The notes: generated by a model not told the origin, from the letters alone. 64,000 bases of DNA from Monosporascus cannonballus (GCA_004154925.1 QJNS01000016.1:1-64000), one strand, 5' to 3'. Positions 1 through 12,954 are shown, numbered from the stretch's first letter. Numbers and translations are program-made.

Positions 1-34
1 CGGTCTCCGAGGGGGAGGTGGCCGGGCAACTTAC

Positions 35-1234
35 CGCGCCGGTCCCGGTGTTGCCGTTGTTGTTGCCGTTGTTGTCGCCTTGTTCACCATTATTGGCATC
101 GCCGTTTCCGGCATTGCCACCGGCTGCAGGGGGAGCACCACATTGAGCCGGTGTACCAGCTTTGCCGTTGTTGCCGTTGCCGTTGCCATTGTTGCCATTA
201 TTATTGGCGTTGCCATTTCCATTGTTTCCGTTGCCATTGTTGCCGTTGTTGTTACCATTGTTGTTGCCGTTGCCATTGCCATTGTTGCCGTTACCATTAT
301 TGTCGGCGTTGCCGTTATTGTTGTTATTGCCGTTGCCGTTGTTGGCTCCACCATTTCCAGCATTGCCTCCGTTGTTGGCGCCGGCGCCGGCGTCGGCCGC
401 GGCACCATTGACGGTAAAGTTGGACTAAAGATATCGCGTTAGTAACTGTTGCTTGGATACCCATTGTTCGGGGAATGGCAGCCCTGAATAACCCTCCAAA
501 AAGAGAAGAGGTTGCGTCAAGTGCAAAAAACATACAACACCAGGGATTCGCTGGTCGTCACCGACCCAACTACTGGCCTGGCCCTACGCGGTTTATCTAG
601 GGGAGAGCGGACGGGATCCCGAGTTTTCCACGTGGTATGGTCGTATGTGATAGTGGTGCCGCTTGTGGTTCCTTATGAAGCCTCCTCCGCGACATCTTCA
701 TGAAAGGCCATGATCCACAAGCAGGGATGGGGACAGGGGCTAACGCAAAGCACTTACGAAGCCTTGAGCAATCATAACCTCGGCGACACTGAGGCCATTG
801 GCGTCAAATGGGGTCTGGAGCGAAAGCTCCGAGTTGGCATTCTCGACATCCGAGCCGACAACGGCGGGGTCGACCAAGGGCACGACACCCCTCAGCTCCT
901 CAGTCGCAGGCAGGCTGGCGTCGCCGCAGATGTTGGGCACGTTTGTGGCGAAGTTGTTGAAGTTCTGCTCGGCGGCCACGAGCTCCCGGGCAGCGGCGAT
1001 GACCTGGGGGTCGTTACCGAGGGTGGCGACGATGTCATCAGCGAGGGAAAGCTTGCCGCAGGGATCGGCGGCGCCGAGCAGGACACCCGGCACAGCACCG
1101 GACAGAGTCGCTGCCTCGCCGGGGTTGCCGAAGTCGCTGAGCGCCTGGATCGCGGCGACAGGGACCTGTTCCTGGCCGAACCTGGCTTCGGCCACTGCCA
1201 GAATGGCGGAGATAAGAGTAGCCTTGGTATACAT
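35..1234 (-). CDS. Secreted protein with Asn/Gly-rich repeat tail (partial, 3' end outside window)
   Basis: Exon 1 runs 1234 to 758: 159 codons starting MYTKATLISAILAVAEA, a short hydrophobic signal-like segment, then a conserved-looking domain with two cysteines (DPCGK, NICGD). It ends at a GTAAGT donor just after AQGF. Exon 2 runs 424 to 35: it begins SNFTVNG and then consists almost only of Asn, Gly and Ala (GNNGNGN-type units) with one short non-repeat island containing a cysteine. It ends in another GTAAGT donor at 34, so the gene continues off the left edge. The 333-bp intron is phase 0 on both sides and has a TACTAAC branch site near its acceptor; it is long for this organism, and a small extra exon between 591 and 536 is possible. 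The layout resembles fungal proteins loosely named circumsporozoite-like; that name is from memory and function is unknown. Likely extracellular or wall-associated. Confidence 0.7.
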
Positions 1235-1464
1235 AGTGGTTGTTCAGGCTGACCGGGCTATGTTGGACGAGAGAAAGTAGTTTAAGCGGATCTAGGGAGA
1301 ATAACGACTGAAGACCGACCGAGCGGCTATAGATTAAAGAAGGAAGGAGAGAATGAAAGGAACAAAAAAGTTCACAGAACTAGCTGCAAGAACGGAATAG
1401 AAGGTAAGGCTGAAGCTGGATGCGGGAGAGGATCAGATCTCATGGTCTCTTGGGGGAAGCCAGG

Positions 1465-1474
1465 TATATATATA
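1465..1474 (-). promoter_or_regulatory. TATA box for the Asn-rich secreted protein gene
   Basis: An alternating TATATATATA run inside the palindrome CTGGTATATATATACCAG lies about 230 bp upstream of the minus-strand start codon. It is followed (minus strand) by a CT-rich leader around 1400-1330, the usual fungal promoter layout. Confidence 0.45.
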
Positions 1475-1479
1475 CCAGA

Positions 1480-4400
1480 GTCAGCAGCGTCGATAATGGA
1501 CGGGATGCTAAACGATCGGCGGAGCTGGCACGGTGACCAGGTCTTTAGCGAACCCTTAATGCAGATCACATCATGTTCTAGCACCGTGATCTGATGCTTG
1601 CACGAAACATCTTGTTGCTTAGCCATAAAAACCTCCATATGACGCGGTTCATCCCATGTCCAAAAGCCGGACCTATCTCGAAAACGGAATCATGCCGTCG
1701 TGGGATTATACCGAGCCAAGGGCGTCAAGGCGTCTCATCTGGGGAGAGGAAACAGGAGTCAGGAGTGCGCTGCTGCTTCATGGTACCCCTAGGCTAGCAC
1801 CAAGGCTAACCATTGGGGATTTTAGATTCCCAGATAAGTTCCTGTCAGCCAAGAAAACCTTATCCTGGACCGCCGAGTCTAGAACAACAGGGGGTGGGGG
1901 CGATTTATAGGCTTCTAGGAAAATTAGGGCAGCTCTCTATCGAGAACTCGTACAAACCCGATGGCAGATGTCGATGCCTTTGACTATCTGATCAATGTCG
2001 GAACTTAGGTAGCGACTAAGATCAACACACTCAACTATACCACAGCATCCCTACCTAATGTGGCTTGATATGAGCCCCAAGCTCTGCATCTCCCGTGCAT
2101 TCAGCGCATTCTCCATTTTCCGCCAAGCCGGGCCATCTGGGCAACTCCCGTAGGCCCTGACGATATTGCGGAAAAGATGCGTGTACGAAGTAACCCTGGG
2201 TCGGATCAGCTCCAGCCGGAGCTCCTGGAGCCGCTAACGCACGGGAGTGCCATTGCTCTATCACCAATCAGCCCTGCTGTAGGCGCCCCGCCTTGTGCAA
2301 CCCCAGCGCTAGAGCCGCTAGTAGAAGCTTAGTACCCCCCTGTTCAGAGCCCTGAAACGTGGTACGCAGGGTACTCCGAGACACTTTGCAACCCACTACT
2401 GTTTGATCTGTCCACAACCCTTCTTTGGTTATTAAGCGAGTTATAGGAAGAAAGGCCCATCCTCGGTCTTCCAAGCTGCGCTACCCATCTGCTTAGTGCC
2501 GTCAGCGCCTCGTGAGAGGCCATGTCGTCATGAGCATCGCTTGAAGTGTCAGGGGTAGCTTCAATTACCAAAGGACGCTGCCGGGGGCCCTGCTGACGTT
2601 AGTATTGGCTACCTGGTTGTGGCGGACTCGCCATGATGGCTTCCAACCCGACGGCACAACGTTTCGACCCGCGACACACGAATTTTCATTTTTCTGGCCG
2701 GGTTGTGGTTGATCTGAGAAGCATTGTGCTGATTTACGCTGTCAATTGTGATGAGATGATGGCATTCACCACGGGAATGTGACTGAATATTTAGAGCGGA
2801 CTTCAGCACGTGGTTTGGCTACCTAGTAATATTGACAGGGTGCTCCCATCGACGTACCTAGTGCACATCAACACTCGCTAACAGGCAATAAGCCGGCTCC
2901 CGTTGTCATTACCGTCGTCCCGTTGGCGAGGAATGTGATATTTCAGGCCGGACCATTTCCATTAACGAGAGGATCTTAAGCCGATCGCGCCTCATCTGTC
3001 TAATCTGCTGGGAAGGCAAAGCGGAAACTTGGTATAATAGGGGTACTGACTATAGCTACAACCAACATTTCCCATTTATGGATAAGAATCCTTTGTTCGA
3101 TGTTGTGCGATCTCAGTTGAGCTCTTGAGGAAACGTTTTCCATTGATCCCCTCGCTTATAGAGATTGTCTTTAAAAATTGTTGTCAGCCCATTTGTAATT
3201 TCGAGTCTAAAGGCGTGATAAATAGCGGGATCCTACCGTTCTCCTTAGCTTGCTTTATCAGTACAAATGCTATGACATGATAAGAAAGTTATTATCCAGG
3301 TTTGATTGGGGAAAAAAAAAGAACGCGATACCCCCCTTTTAATATGCGGTACTAATGAAATCGGCCAAGAAGAACATCCAACAGGCTCATTCACCTTCCA
3401 ACCCGCCACTATAGCCGAATCTCAAGCGTCCTCTTCAGGGGCCTTTTAGTTTGCTGATAACCGATATTTCTTGCAACTCTACGAACCAAGCTGGCTGAGG
3501 CGCATGGAGTTGCGTCTGGTTTCTTCCGGTAACCCACATCGTACTTTCAAAGGCAGTGTGGTATTAGGAGCATTCCCCACACCCCTCACCGAGGACAATA
3601 AATGGCCTTACAAGAAAGCATTCTCTGTCTAAATAGTTAAGGGGCTGAGATACCGGTAAGCTCTTGTCAGACCTAGCTGAAGTCGATCAAACAGCTAAGC
3701 CTTGGCCTAGTTTGATCACCTACTGAAAGGAGGTTACTTTATGCACCCCCGGTATCTTTTCCTCTTAGCTACAGTTGTATTTACGTGTATAAAAGGAGGG
3801 TTCGCTACCCTCACCTTCTATCTAGGACCTTCTAGAGAAAAGGCAACCTGTTAATACACTTTTTCTTCAGTTATATGCTTCTGTGTGTGATGTCAGGGTC
3901 TCATAGCTCTTAGGTCCCATCTTACGAATGAGTTTTTTTTTATAAAGCCTCGCATTCTGCTGGAGCACTGGGCCTTCCGGTCTCAGTGGTCTTGGGAGAT
4001 ACCAGAATGACATTGGAGAGACTAGAAAGCCTTCGCAGTACGCAAATATTCTCCATAAAATACCCACATGTCTTTTGCAGGGGAACTCATAGAAAATATA
4101 TGCCTTTTGGCGCTTACATCCGTTATCGAGATGTTCTAGTTTCGTGACGGCTGAGGGGAAGATCGAGTTCTGGTATCTAGCTAAGTACGTCGAGGGCAGT
4201 AGAATGTGGCGATTTCGTGTAGCCCATATATCAAATGCACGGTATCGCGATTCATTAAAATAAAACATCCCCATGCCAAGCGGAAGGCTGCGTCGTGTTA
4301 GGATATCACGGGGCTTTACTGTATTTTCGGCGTAGGTGGAGACACCGACCGGCCTGTTTAGGTTTCGGCAAATGTCCCGGCCCCGCGGGACACAATGAAG

Positions 4401-4553
4401 CACCATCTCGTCCGCGCTCTCAAAACCGCTATTTACCTTCGCACCGCATCAGCGAGAGTATATCCGTTTTAGCCCCACAGGCACAGCCTCTCTCCCTTCT
4501 CACCTATTTCCTCCGTCTCTTCTCCAGAAACGTACTCCCCACAGAACCCCGCA
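1480..4553. other. Intergenic, no recognised gene
   Basis: About 3 kb of mixed base composition. Short open frames occur (for example 3867-4406 minus, 179 codons), but none shows a recognisable domain, splice-joined extension or biased codon use. The only local structure noticed is an 8-bp inverted repeat GATCAAAC / GTTTGATC near 3686-3718. A pyrimidine-rich leader for the next gene occupies about 4480-4535. Confidence 0.5.
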
Positions 4554-5280
4554 ATGGCGTCATCCGAGGAGAGCCTATTATTCCCGGCGCCCCTCATCTC
4601 GGCCGAGGTCGCCAGACTCATGCCGGCAGGTTTCGTCGTCCGGCCGCTGTCGCGCGACGACCACGCCCGGGGCTTCTACGATGTGCTCAGCGTGTTGACG
4701 TGGGTCGGAGACCCGGCACCAAGCGAGGCCGAGTTCCGGGCGCGGTTCGATGAGATGACCGCTGCCGCGGGCACGTACTACTTCGTGGTAATCGAGCACG
4801 CGGGGCGCATCGTGGGGACGGGTGAACTGATTGTTGAGAGGAAGTTGTGGGTTCTCCCTTTCCCTTTGAGCCCGCCCTTCCTTGTCTTCCTTCCATGTTG
4901 TTCAAACCTATGTACTATGTACTTTTATCCCTCCTATCCGTCCACCATGTATCTGCAAGCTGCACCAAAACAGAGTCAGACCTCCAGTCTAAGGGTCATT
5001 CTGCTCACCCGCACACCACACGCATAGTATTCACAAGCATGGTAAGGTCGGGCACGTTGAGGAGATTGCCATCGCGAAGGAGCACCAGGGCAAGGGGCTG
5101 GGGCTCGCGATGATGCGGGCGCTGGACTCGGTCGCGGCGGGCACGGGTTGCTACAAGACGATCCTCAACTGCGGCCCGCGCAACGAGCCCTTCTACGCAC
5201 GGTGCGGGTACCGGAACTCTGGCATCGAGATGTCGCGGTATCTCGAGGAGGAGGCGGCGGATCCCTACCGTCGCGGCTAA
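4554..5280 (+). CDS. GNA1: Glucosamine 6-phosphate N-acetyltransferase (GNAT family)
   Basis: Two exons, 4554-4846 and 5028-5280, give 181 residues. The splice (donor GTGGGT at 4847, acceptor CGCATAG at 5027) restores the family-typical run VERKF-IHKHGKVGHVEE across the junction, which fixes both borders. The protein carries the acetyl-CoA-binding motif A (EEIAIAKEHQGKGLG, about residues 112-126) and the C-terminal CYKTILNC...NEPFYARCGY block that binds the sugar phosphate in this family. The enzyme transfers acetyl from acetyl-CoA to glucosamine 6-phosphate in the cytosol, a step toward UDP-GlcNAc for chitin, N-glycans and GPI anchors. Length matches fungal Gna1. The LNC of the last block is usually LDC or LEC; I see no damage. 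Confidence 0.92.
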
Positions 5281-6248
5281 GGTGGAGGTGGAAACGGAGA
5301 GTGTAGCTGTGGAGAAGGGCAGACTGGGGTCGGGACTGGGTTGCTTGCTAGAAGGCCGGTAGGAACTACGCATGTAAAGTGTCTTAATTATGAGTCTTCT
5401 CACGCAAAATGGACTCCGTCTGAGTAAGTTGATTGGATTTTATTGGAGGATATAAGAACAAGGGTCAATGCCCTGGGAGGATTGGCTTTGTTATTCTTAC
5501 GACTCGATCTCCGTTCCGCTCTGGCTTAGTGTCCGGCGATTACCGACTGGGAAGGGTCGGGCATCAATGTATATCCTTGGTTGGGAGCCAGGAATATCGA
5601 ACCGCACGGTGTTTGTTGCCTTGTTACAAGTCACCTCCGATAGGGCTGATCGCGACTGTAGCCCGTAGCCATTCGCAGGAACCAGTTCCCTGCAACCGGG
5701 ATATGGCTGGATCGATGGGCTTCTTACGATGCGGGGGATTGCACATCCTTCCATCGAGGTGCATTGGCCGAGCCAGGCATTTCTGCATACGGGAGGATTT
5801 AGTAGCGAATAGGAAGTGTGTGCCTGAGATACGACGCACGTGCTCTGCGATAAGCTATGATGTCAGACCACATGTCAGAGACAAATTGTTGGAGAATTGT
5901 TTTTCAATTTTTTTCCTCTTCTACCCCAGGAATGCACCTAGGAAGCCATGCCATGCTACCTGATATCGTAAAACGGCAGTGCTAAACCTCCCTGAAATTC
6001 GTAGAATAGATCGACAAGCCTCGCGGCGATGATGTACGATGAGGGCTTGATCCCATGACCTGTCCCAGTTTATCCCGTCCCGTATCCTTTAACTCGTCCC
6101 TAGCACGAATAACCTATTTTCCCTAATTGTCTAATCCTGATATCATTCTAGAAGCCTGCCTTCCCTAACTCCAGAAACTTAGAAAACACCAGACCGAAGA
6201 ACGCCCAGGGCAAGTTGAGGTACAGCAGCGCGCCATCGCCGAACACTT
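5281..6248. other. Intergenic, no recognised gene
   Basis: Open frames such as 5433-5963 plus (176 codons) show no recognisable motif, and their composition does not look coding. Nothing else seen. Confidence 0.45.
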
Positions 6249-6608
6249 TTAGCGAGAGCTGTGGTGGCTGCGATCTTTGGGGACGTGGTAGCTCGCGGTG
6301 GGGGCACTAGGGTCGTACCCCCGCGCGCCGTAGGGCTGCAGGACGGTGACTTCTTCCCAGTGGCTGTAGCTGGCCTTGTGACCATTGGCGTTGCGGTCCC
6401 GGTACTCGCCCTTCATGGCGGGCGACGAGCCGCGGGAGGAGTCCGTGGTGCTGCCGGTCCGGGACGACGACGATAAAGTACTACCCCTGGACGACGACAT
6501 GCTGGCGGTGGAGCTGGTAGACATGTAGTAGGAGGAGCGGTTGTCGACGATGACTGTGTTGTATCTTGGAGATGATGACTTGGAAGAACTGTGTGCGCCG
6601 GAGTTCAT
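6249..6608 (-). CDS. Small Ser-rich hypothetical protein
   Basis: A 119-residue frame from the ATG at 6608. The same frame stays open to a further ATG at 6743, but a TATA-like element sits at 6752-6760, so transcription probably starts downstream of that upstream ATG and the 6608 start is preferred. Residues 20-75 are Ser/Thr-rich with SSSR-type runs; the C-terminal third is more ordinary (HWEEVTVLQPYGARGYDP, then HVPKDRSHHSSR). There is no signal peptide or membrane segment. I do not recognise the family; it could be one of the short Ser-rich stress-related proteins common in filamentous fungi. No function is assigned. Confidence 0.5.
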   Translation of the reverse strand: MNSGAHSSSKSSSPRYNTVIVDNRSSYYMSTSSTASMSSSRGSTLSSSSRTGSTTDSSRGSSPAMKGEYRDRNANGHKASYSHWEEVTVLQPYGARGYDPSAPTASYHVPKDRSHHSSR

Positions 6609-6751
6609 GCTTTTGATCGTTGTGCAGAGGATTGGGTTGATCAGAGTTCCAAGGGTAGTGTGTGTTGGTATAGTCTTGGATGGTGTGGATTGACAGGCTT
6701 TGGGTTGTGATGAAGATGGGAAGTGATCTTGGATGAACTGCAAATATGTTT

Positions 6752-6760
6752 GTTTATATA
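6752..6760 (-). promoter_or_regulatory. TATA-like element upstream of the Ser-rich protein
   Basis: On the minus strand the sequence reads TATATAAAC about 145 bp upstream of the chosen start at 6608. Confidence 0.4.
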
Positions 6761-7860
6761 CTTATTTCACAGGAGCAATGGAGTGAGCCTATGGTGTCCC
6801 ATTAGGAGAAGATATAGTCGACATACACATAGTGTAGAACAGCGCAAGGACGCAGTATGAGCAATGCCCCAGGCAGACAACTTAGGCTTGTCCTCAAACA
6901 TAGACGCTACATGGAAAACAAACGCATTCACCGAAAATACCAAGATGACTCACGGACGATATTCAATAAGACGCCTAGGAAGACGAAATAGCATGGCAAT
7001 AGATATGAGGCAGAGACTAGGCACTCGCAGTGGTTTGGCGAGGTCCCGCCCAGATGACCAAGAAGTGGGTCCAGTACCAGAGGCCTGAGCAGCAGGCACC
7101 ACCATGTCAGGGGTACGAGACCAATAGTTATAGGCAATTGAGAGGATGTGAAATGAGAAAAAGAAAAGAGACGGAAAGGTAGTCGCCGTTGTAGCGACAC
7201 TGTCAATTGGGAGGGAGTGGCAGTGAGAACCGCAGCACCAATCCCTACACCAGAAAGCTAAACTAAACAAGGCATTTGGGCCTTTGGGTTTTTACAGACC
7301 CTAGGACGCCGACGAGGTGAAATCGAGTGGCAAACTTTTGGGAACCTGTTTGTTTTAACCCTGCAAGACCTCCACGCATTGCTTACATGGCCCCTCGGCT
7401 CAAGGCATGGTTGTTGAAAGGCTAATTGACGTACTATGTATGAGAGAGAGCATGAGATCACGATTCCTTGAACGTGCTGTGGCTGCCCTCAATCTCCAGC
7501 TGATGGCGCGCAATCGGGCGTTAGACCAGATCAAGCCCCGGTCGACATCCATTCCCTGAAGGGGAATGAATCCGTGCTTGTAGACTAATGCCTAATGGCC
7601 AAGGTGGTCAGTGAACCTGACACGCTTGACTCTTATGTCTAGGACCGTTCTGTTCGGACCCAACTTCCCAAGCTTATAATAGATCATATATTCCGACCAC
7701 CGTCTGTTGCTTTGCTTGGGCTACGAGATTGCTTCTGTTAACCGTCTGGGGCGTTAGGTACCTCGTAGGTAGAGAGATAGATACCTTAGTGCTAGTAAGC
7801 AGACAAAGGCCCAACGTGGCAGATCGATGTGCCTAAGGGAGGCGCAGGTTTGAATGCCTG
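6761..7860. other. Intergenic, no recognised gene
   Basis: Normal base composition and only short unconvincing frames. It ends at the border of the first AT-rich block. Confidence 0.45.
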
Positions 7861-7900
7861 ACCTCGAACCCCACCTAATGAATTACCCTAGCAATAAATA
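7861..7900 (+). repeat. Left copy of 40-bp inverted repeat bordering AT-rich block 1
   Basis: This sequence matches the reverse complement of 26017-26056 at 37 of 40 positions. The three differences are all transitions. Shared core: CCCCACCTAATGAATTAC. Homology may extend about 15 bp further outward. AT-rich DNA starts immediately to the right. Confidence 0.75.
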
Positions 7901-9112
7901 GCCAAAACACATATAAATTGATAATAACCTGCATGTTCCAAAGCCTTTTAACAACGTAATAACGTATTTCTTAATAACAGGAAAATCTTTAGGCTATTTA
8001 AATTTGCGGTGCTTTTTTTTAGTAAGTTGATTTTTAATATAATTATTAAGTAGAATTTAATTATTAGCATTTATAATTTTTAAACGTTTAATAGTTTTAT
8101 TTTTAGCCGACTTGATATTTGAAAAATTCGCAAAAATCTTATTTAATTGCTTAGTAATAATGTAGCGTTTGCAATTTTCGTATTTTTCGTGTTTTACTTA
8201 AAAAAGCCAATTATTATAACGAAAAATAAAGTTCTCGGTATTAAAATTATTAAGCTTTTTGGTAATTTTAATTATTACTTTTTGTATGTCGCAAAACGTT
8301 TCTTCCTAATTACATAAAACCGTTTATATATTTTTTTAGTTATTTTAAGACTTTATAAAAAATATTTATACGATTTCATTTTAGTTGTTAATTATTTATT
8401 CCGGGGGTATTTTCGGATTAAGATTCGGTTAAGATATTATTTCGAGAGTTTTCAATATTATTTCGAGTTTGAAAGGAAATAAGTTGGTATAATATTATCT
8501 AGCTTTAATATTTTTTCGATAAAGATAATTTCGGTAATTTTGCAATACGTTTTTAATATACGGCGTTTGTATTCGAGAGCTATTACGAATAATTTGCCGG
8601 TTTTTCGTAAAACGATACCATATTTCTTTTAAATATAGAAAATATAGTAACTCTAAATAATTAAACGTTATTATTCGAATAAAGTGAAAAATATATAAAG
8701 ATAATTTTTCTTAAAATATTTTTATATAAAAATGAAAAATACGTATATAATATAGTTATTTAAGATAAATAACCGTTATTTATTATAGAAATAAATTTTA
8801 ATTTTTAGAAAAAAAGATTTTAATCATTTTAATACGATTACTTTATTAATCCACTTTTTCGAAATTAACGTATATTCGGTTTTTTCTATATTGTCGAGTA
8901 ATTATTATTTTTAAACAATAACATTATTAAAAATATATACGGCCGTATTTTTTATATATATAAAGCCGATATATTCGAAAATAAATACCTAAACATTATT
9001 ATTAATTTTCTAAGTTTCGCGTAAGCTGTTTTTAAAAGTTTTACGACCGTTTTATTAACTTATTTCTCCTTTTGGACGCTAGTTTTATCTATATTATATT
9101 CGTTCGTAAACA
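7901..9112. other. AT-rich RIP-decayed DNA, origin unknown
   Basis: Very AT-rich with stops in every frame. Remaining C and G are largely in CG pairs. No coding relic could be identified in it. Confidence 0.5.
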
Positions 9113-9319
9113 TGTGAAAATATAGCCCTTATAGGGATAAGGCTGGTAGCCGACTAGCTATCGATCAATTATCGACCTATTTACTAATATAAATCTATTA
9201 TTTGGCAGCTAATAGGAAACGCTAGATGAAAGTAGCCTAATACATTTACTTTTTAAAATCTGTTTTATAATTGGTCGAAAATTATTTTATTTTAATTTAT
9301 AATGATTTATTATTATATA
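9113..9319 (+). repeat. 207-bp solo-LTR-like repeat, decayed copy
   Basis: Aligns end to end with the cleaner 206-bp copy at 16780-16985 (reverse complement), from TGTGAAAATATAG to ATTATTATATA. Nearly all differences are C-to-T or G-to-A. Flanking 5-mers do not match, so the target duplication is lost or mutated. Confidence 0.65.
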
Positions 9320-12300
9320 ATTTTTCTATTTATACTATAAAGAATAACGCGATAATTATCAAAAATAAAATTTACCGATTATAAAACGAACTTAAGTTAT
9401 TAATCGAAAAAACCGCCAATCGAAACCTAACCGATAAAGGATTGATTACGGTACGGGAGTAAGCGAAAAAAATTTATAACGGAACTTTAACAGACAAAGA
9501 ACTATAATTTTGAGAATTCCAAATTATCTTATATATATAATAAAAATACGTTCCGATAATCGTTAGCTAAACGGCGGAAAAACGGATGTAATATAACGAC
9601 CGCGTTCCAGAGTTCAAAGTAAAAAAAGGTTAAACCTTTTAATAATAACTAGATTTTGGAGATTATTCGTTAACGAAACGAATAATATTCGAAATTATTT
9701 CGATAATTAGCCGAATAACAAATAATAATATAGAATAAAAAATAAAGCTTTATAAGTTAATTGTAATATTATTATAAAAGCCTAAAAGCGATAAACGAAT
9801 ATTATATTATAATTGCTTAAAAGATTTCAAATATATATTAAAAAGATAAATAAATGTTATTACGAAAATTTACGCCAACCAGCGAGGGCAAAATATCTTT
9901 ATTTATATTTAATAAATTATAAGTTATATAAACGTTTATATTACGAACGTTTAATAATTATACCGCGTTATATTTAATTATTTTAATTACGAAAAAAATT
10001 AAAAATAAAAAGTTTATAAATTTTTATTAAAAAAGGTTACGTAAATTTTAATCTTTGCGATAAAGAATATAAGAATTAATTTATAAAATTATAATAATAA
10101 TCCGATTAATTATCGTTATATTTTTATATTAAATAAAGGCTTTTAACGTATAAAATAAGACTTATAAACGCCTTTAACCCGGAAAACAATCGAAATAATA
10201 AACGTTACATATTTAATTATGTTTATAAATTAATACCAAAGTTACGAAATATCTTATTACGGAAAAATATTAATTTAAAACGAATTAATAACGTAAAAGA
10301 TAAAGTAAAATATTGTTAGAACGGCTAGAAAAAAGCAAAAAAAATATCGATTATTTTTTACTAAAGATATTAATAAGGGTAAATAATTTTATTTTAACGT
10401 TTTCGAAGAAAAGTTTCCTAAAGCAAATTAAAGACGCCGTATAAAAGTAATAAAAACTGTAAGCGTTTTTATATTCAGAAAGCAAATAATCGCCGATTTA
10501 ATTCTAATCGGAATAAATTCGTACAACTTAATACTTTTAATTTTTATAAAGGCTTATTTAAGTATTATAATTATAGAAAGCTAAATTATAGAAGTATAAA
10601 TTGCAATCCTAAAGGAATACGAAAATCCTATTATTTTGACTATATAGAAATCGACCTCTAAAGGCTATACAAAATATTATAATATATAACGATAAATCAA
10701 ATTAATCCCTAAACGTAAACTCAAAAAAGAAGCTGGAATAAGAGTATACGTTCAGTTTATTTCGGCCAATAATTATAAAACGGTTAAAATAAAGCGGTTG
10801 TTTTTTTTTTAAAAAAAAAGGGCAATTATTTAAAAAAAAAAGTACGAGAAATGTAGCAGTATAAATATAGATATCGGAATACAGGTAAATACTGTAAGTA
10901 AAAAATTAACGAGAAAACTTAATCTTAAATTAATTTTCGTAAATATTTCGGGCTTTATAAGCATTAATAACGCGGATATTAAATATTATAAGATTTACGA
11001 AATTCTTATTAACATAATAAATAATAACGAGAACAAACGAAAGTTTAAGTAAATTTATTTTATAATATGCCGTAAGCGAAAAGCGTTTCATTTCTTATTA
11101 TCTAGACTAAAAATTAAGTAAATTAAGCGTTTTATTAAATATAATTATATATTAATAATTATTTAAATTATTGCAAAAGATTAATAGGTAGAAAATTGCA
11201 AACTTACTATGTTTTGATAATCAAATTTATATTATTAATATGGTAAGCCTAATTAATGAATAAAATATTCTAAAATTTAATACATAATAAGAACGGAAAA
11301 TAATTAACATTTTTATATATTTGAAAAGTTTTCGGCGAATATATTTCGAAAAAATAACCATAAAACCTTGTCCAGTACTAGGAGCAAAATATATAGTAAA
11401 TCTAATCCTAGAAAAAATACCTTTATTTGGCCCAATTTACCTTATTTCGGAAGCCTAGCAAAAGATATTCGAAAAGTATATTCGTCAAAACCTAAAGATA
11501 AAACGGATACGTTATTTAAAATCGAACGTAAAAGCCTTAATATTATTAGTATTTTAAAAAGAAGGTAATTTTCGATTATACTTCGATTATAAAGAGTTAA
11601 ATCGAGTAACGATAAAAAACCGATATTTGTTATTTTTAATTTTAAAAACTAATAATTATATAAAATTAACTAAGATATTTATTACCGTACTAAGATTAAA
11701 AAGAGCAATTAGTAAAAAACCGTTTTTCGAACGCGGTACGAATAATTTAAATATACGGTTATATTATTTAACTTTAATAACGCGCTGGTTCCGTTTTAAA
11801 TCTATATATATAAGATATTTACTAGATTAATTAATTATATATACGTAATATATTTAAATAATATTATTAGTTATTCGGATAATAAAACAAAATATGCGAA
11901 ATATCTTTAATTAATTTACAAACGGCTATTATAATATTAATTATTTGCTGAAAGATTTAAAGACGGATTTTTGTTTAAAAATAAAGTTTTAAAATTTTAT
12001 AATTAATATTAATAGCTTAAAAATGGATCGCTAACAGGTTAATATTATCGAAATATGGCCAAAGTTAAAGATAATTTATAATATTTATGTATTTCTAAGA
12101 TTTACGAATTTTTATTAAATGTTTATTACTTATTATTAGCGCATTATCGAATTTATTATTAAGTTTTTAAAAAGGGTGTAAGGTAAAAATAAAGTAACAA
12201 AATTTCTGTAGCTCGAAAAAGTTAAAAAAATGTTTCAAAGTTTAAAAGATATCTTTTAGTCAGCGATTATTTTCCAATATTAGGATAATGTCAAAAAATA

Positions 12301-12954
12301 CTAGAATTAAAATAGATATTTTTACAGAAATATGGAAATTGTTAGCGCCCAGTTGCATATTGGTCGTAGAAGTTAAATTCAACCGAAAAGCAATAAGTTA
12401 TAAGGTAATAAAAATTATTAGCGATTATAAAAAATCTGGAATATTAACGGTAATACTTTAAGAGCACGAAAAGAATTTCCTAATACTTATAGATTATATA
12501 GCGTTAAAGAATATAGTAAAGGCGCTAACGCGTAGCTTTAAAAAGAAATTAACTCGATAAGTTTATCGTTTTACGTAATTTGATTTTGAAATCTAATATT
12601 AACCGGGCGCTGTTAATCCGACGAATAAACTATTTAAATGCCCGAATTATATATTAGAAGAAATCGCGTATGAAAACGTAATTCTTACATTATTTAAAAA
12701 AGTCGAACTTACAAATAATGTGCTAAAAAACGTACGGAGAACATTTCTAAATATATAACGCGATTTAAAGCATTATAAAAGGGCAAAAAGTTTTATAAAA
12801 AATAACGCAAAATTCGTTTATTACAAAATTCTTAAAAAAATTTAAATAACAGAAGTTCATATAATTATTATTCGTATAAAAAAACGAAAAGCTTTTGTTA
12901 TATAATTGTAAAAGATTTTCGAAAAAAAAGAGAAAATAAAAAATTAAATATCTA
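9320..12954 (+). mobile_element. Degraded Ty3/gypsy element 1, left part (gag and reverse transcriptase)
   Basis: No frame is open over any length, but relics are readable. Around 11563-11640 the sequence encodes FRLYFDYKELNRVTIKNRY, matching the conserved start of gypsy reverse transcriptase. At about 11850-11880 LNNIISYSDN replaces the catalytic YLDDILVYSDN box (GAT to AAT, G-to-A on this strand). Near 12070-12120 a relic of the YVFLGFANFYRRFI block that follows RT is visible. The element stops at 12954, where element 2 begins, and its integrase reappears beyond element 2 near 21 kb. It is therefore an older insertion split by a younger one. I could not find its LTRs. Confidence 0.75.

Noticed and set aside
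80..442. Plus-strand frames rich in Val/Ile/Ala or Leu/Pro across the left-edge repeat
   Set aside because: They are the complement of the Asn/Gly repeat. The minus-strand frame joins in phase to an upstream exon with a signal peptide and has proper splice sites.
3867..4406. 179-codon minus-strand frame near the GNA1 promoter
   Set aside because: No recognisable motif, it overlaps the upstream region of GNA1 and the composition is not coding-like. Chance is more likely.
5433..5963. 176-codon plus-strand frame
   Set aside because: No domain, no promoter or splice features, and competing frames of similar length on the other strand.
7861..7900. Possible tRNA fragment (GGTTTGAATGCC and TCGAACCCC resemble a T arm)
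   Set aside because: No acceptor stem or other arms could be paired, and the segment is part of an inverted repeat pair.
11368..11830. Two 66-67-codon open frames in AT-rich DNA
   Set aside because: They are chance open pieces of the decayed reverse transcriptase region of element 1, not separate genes.
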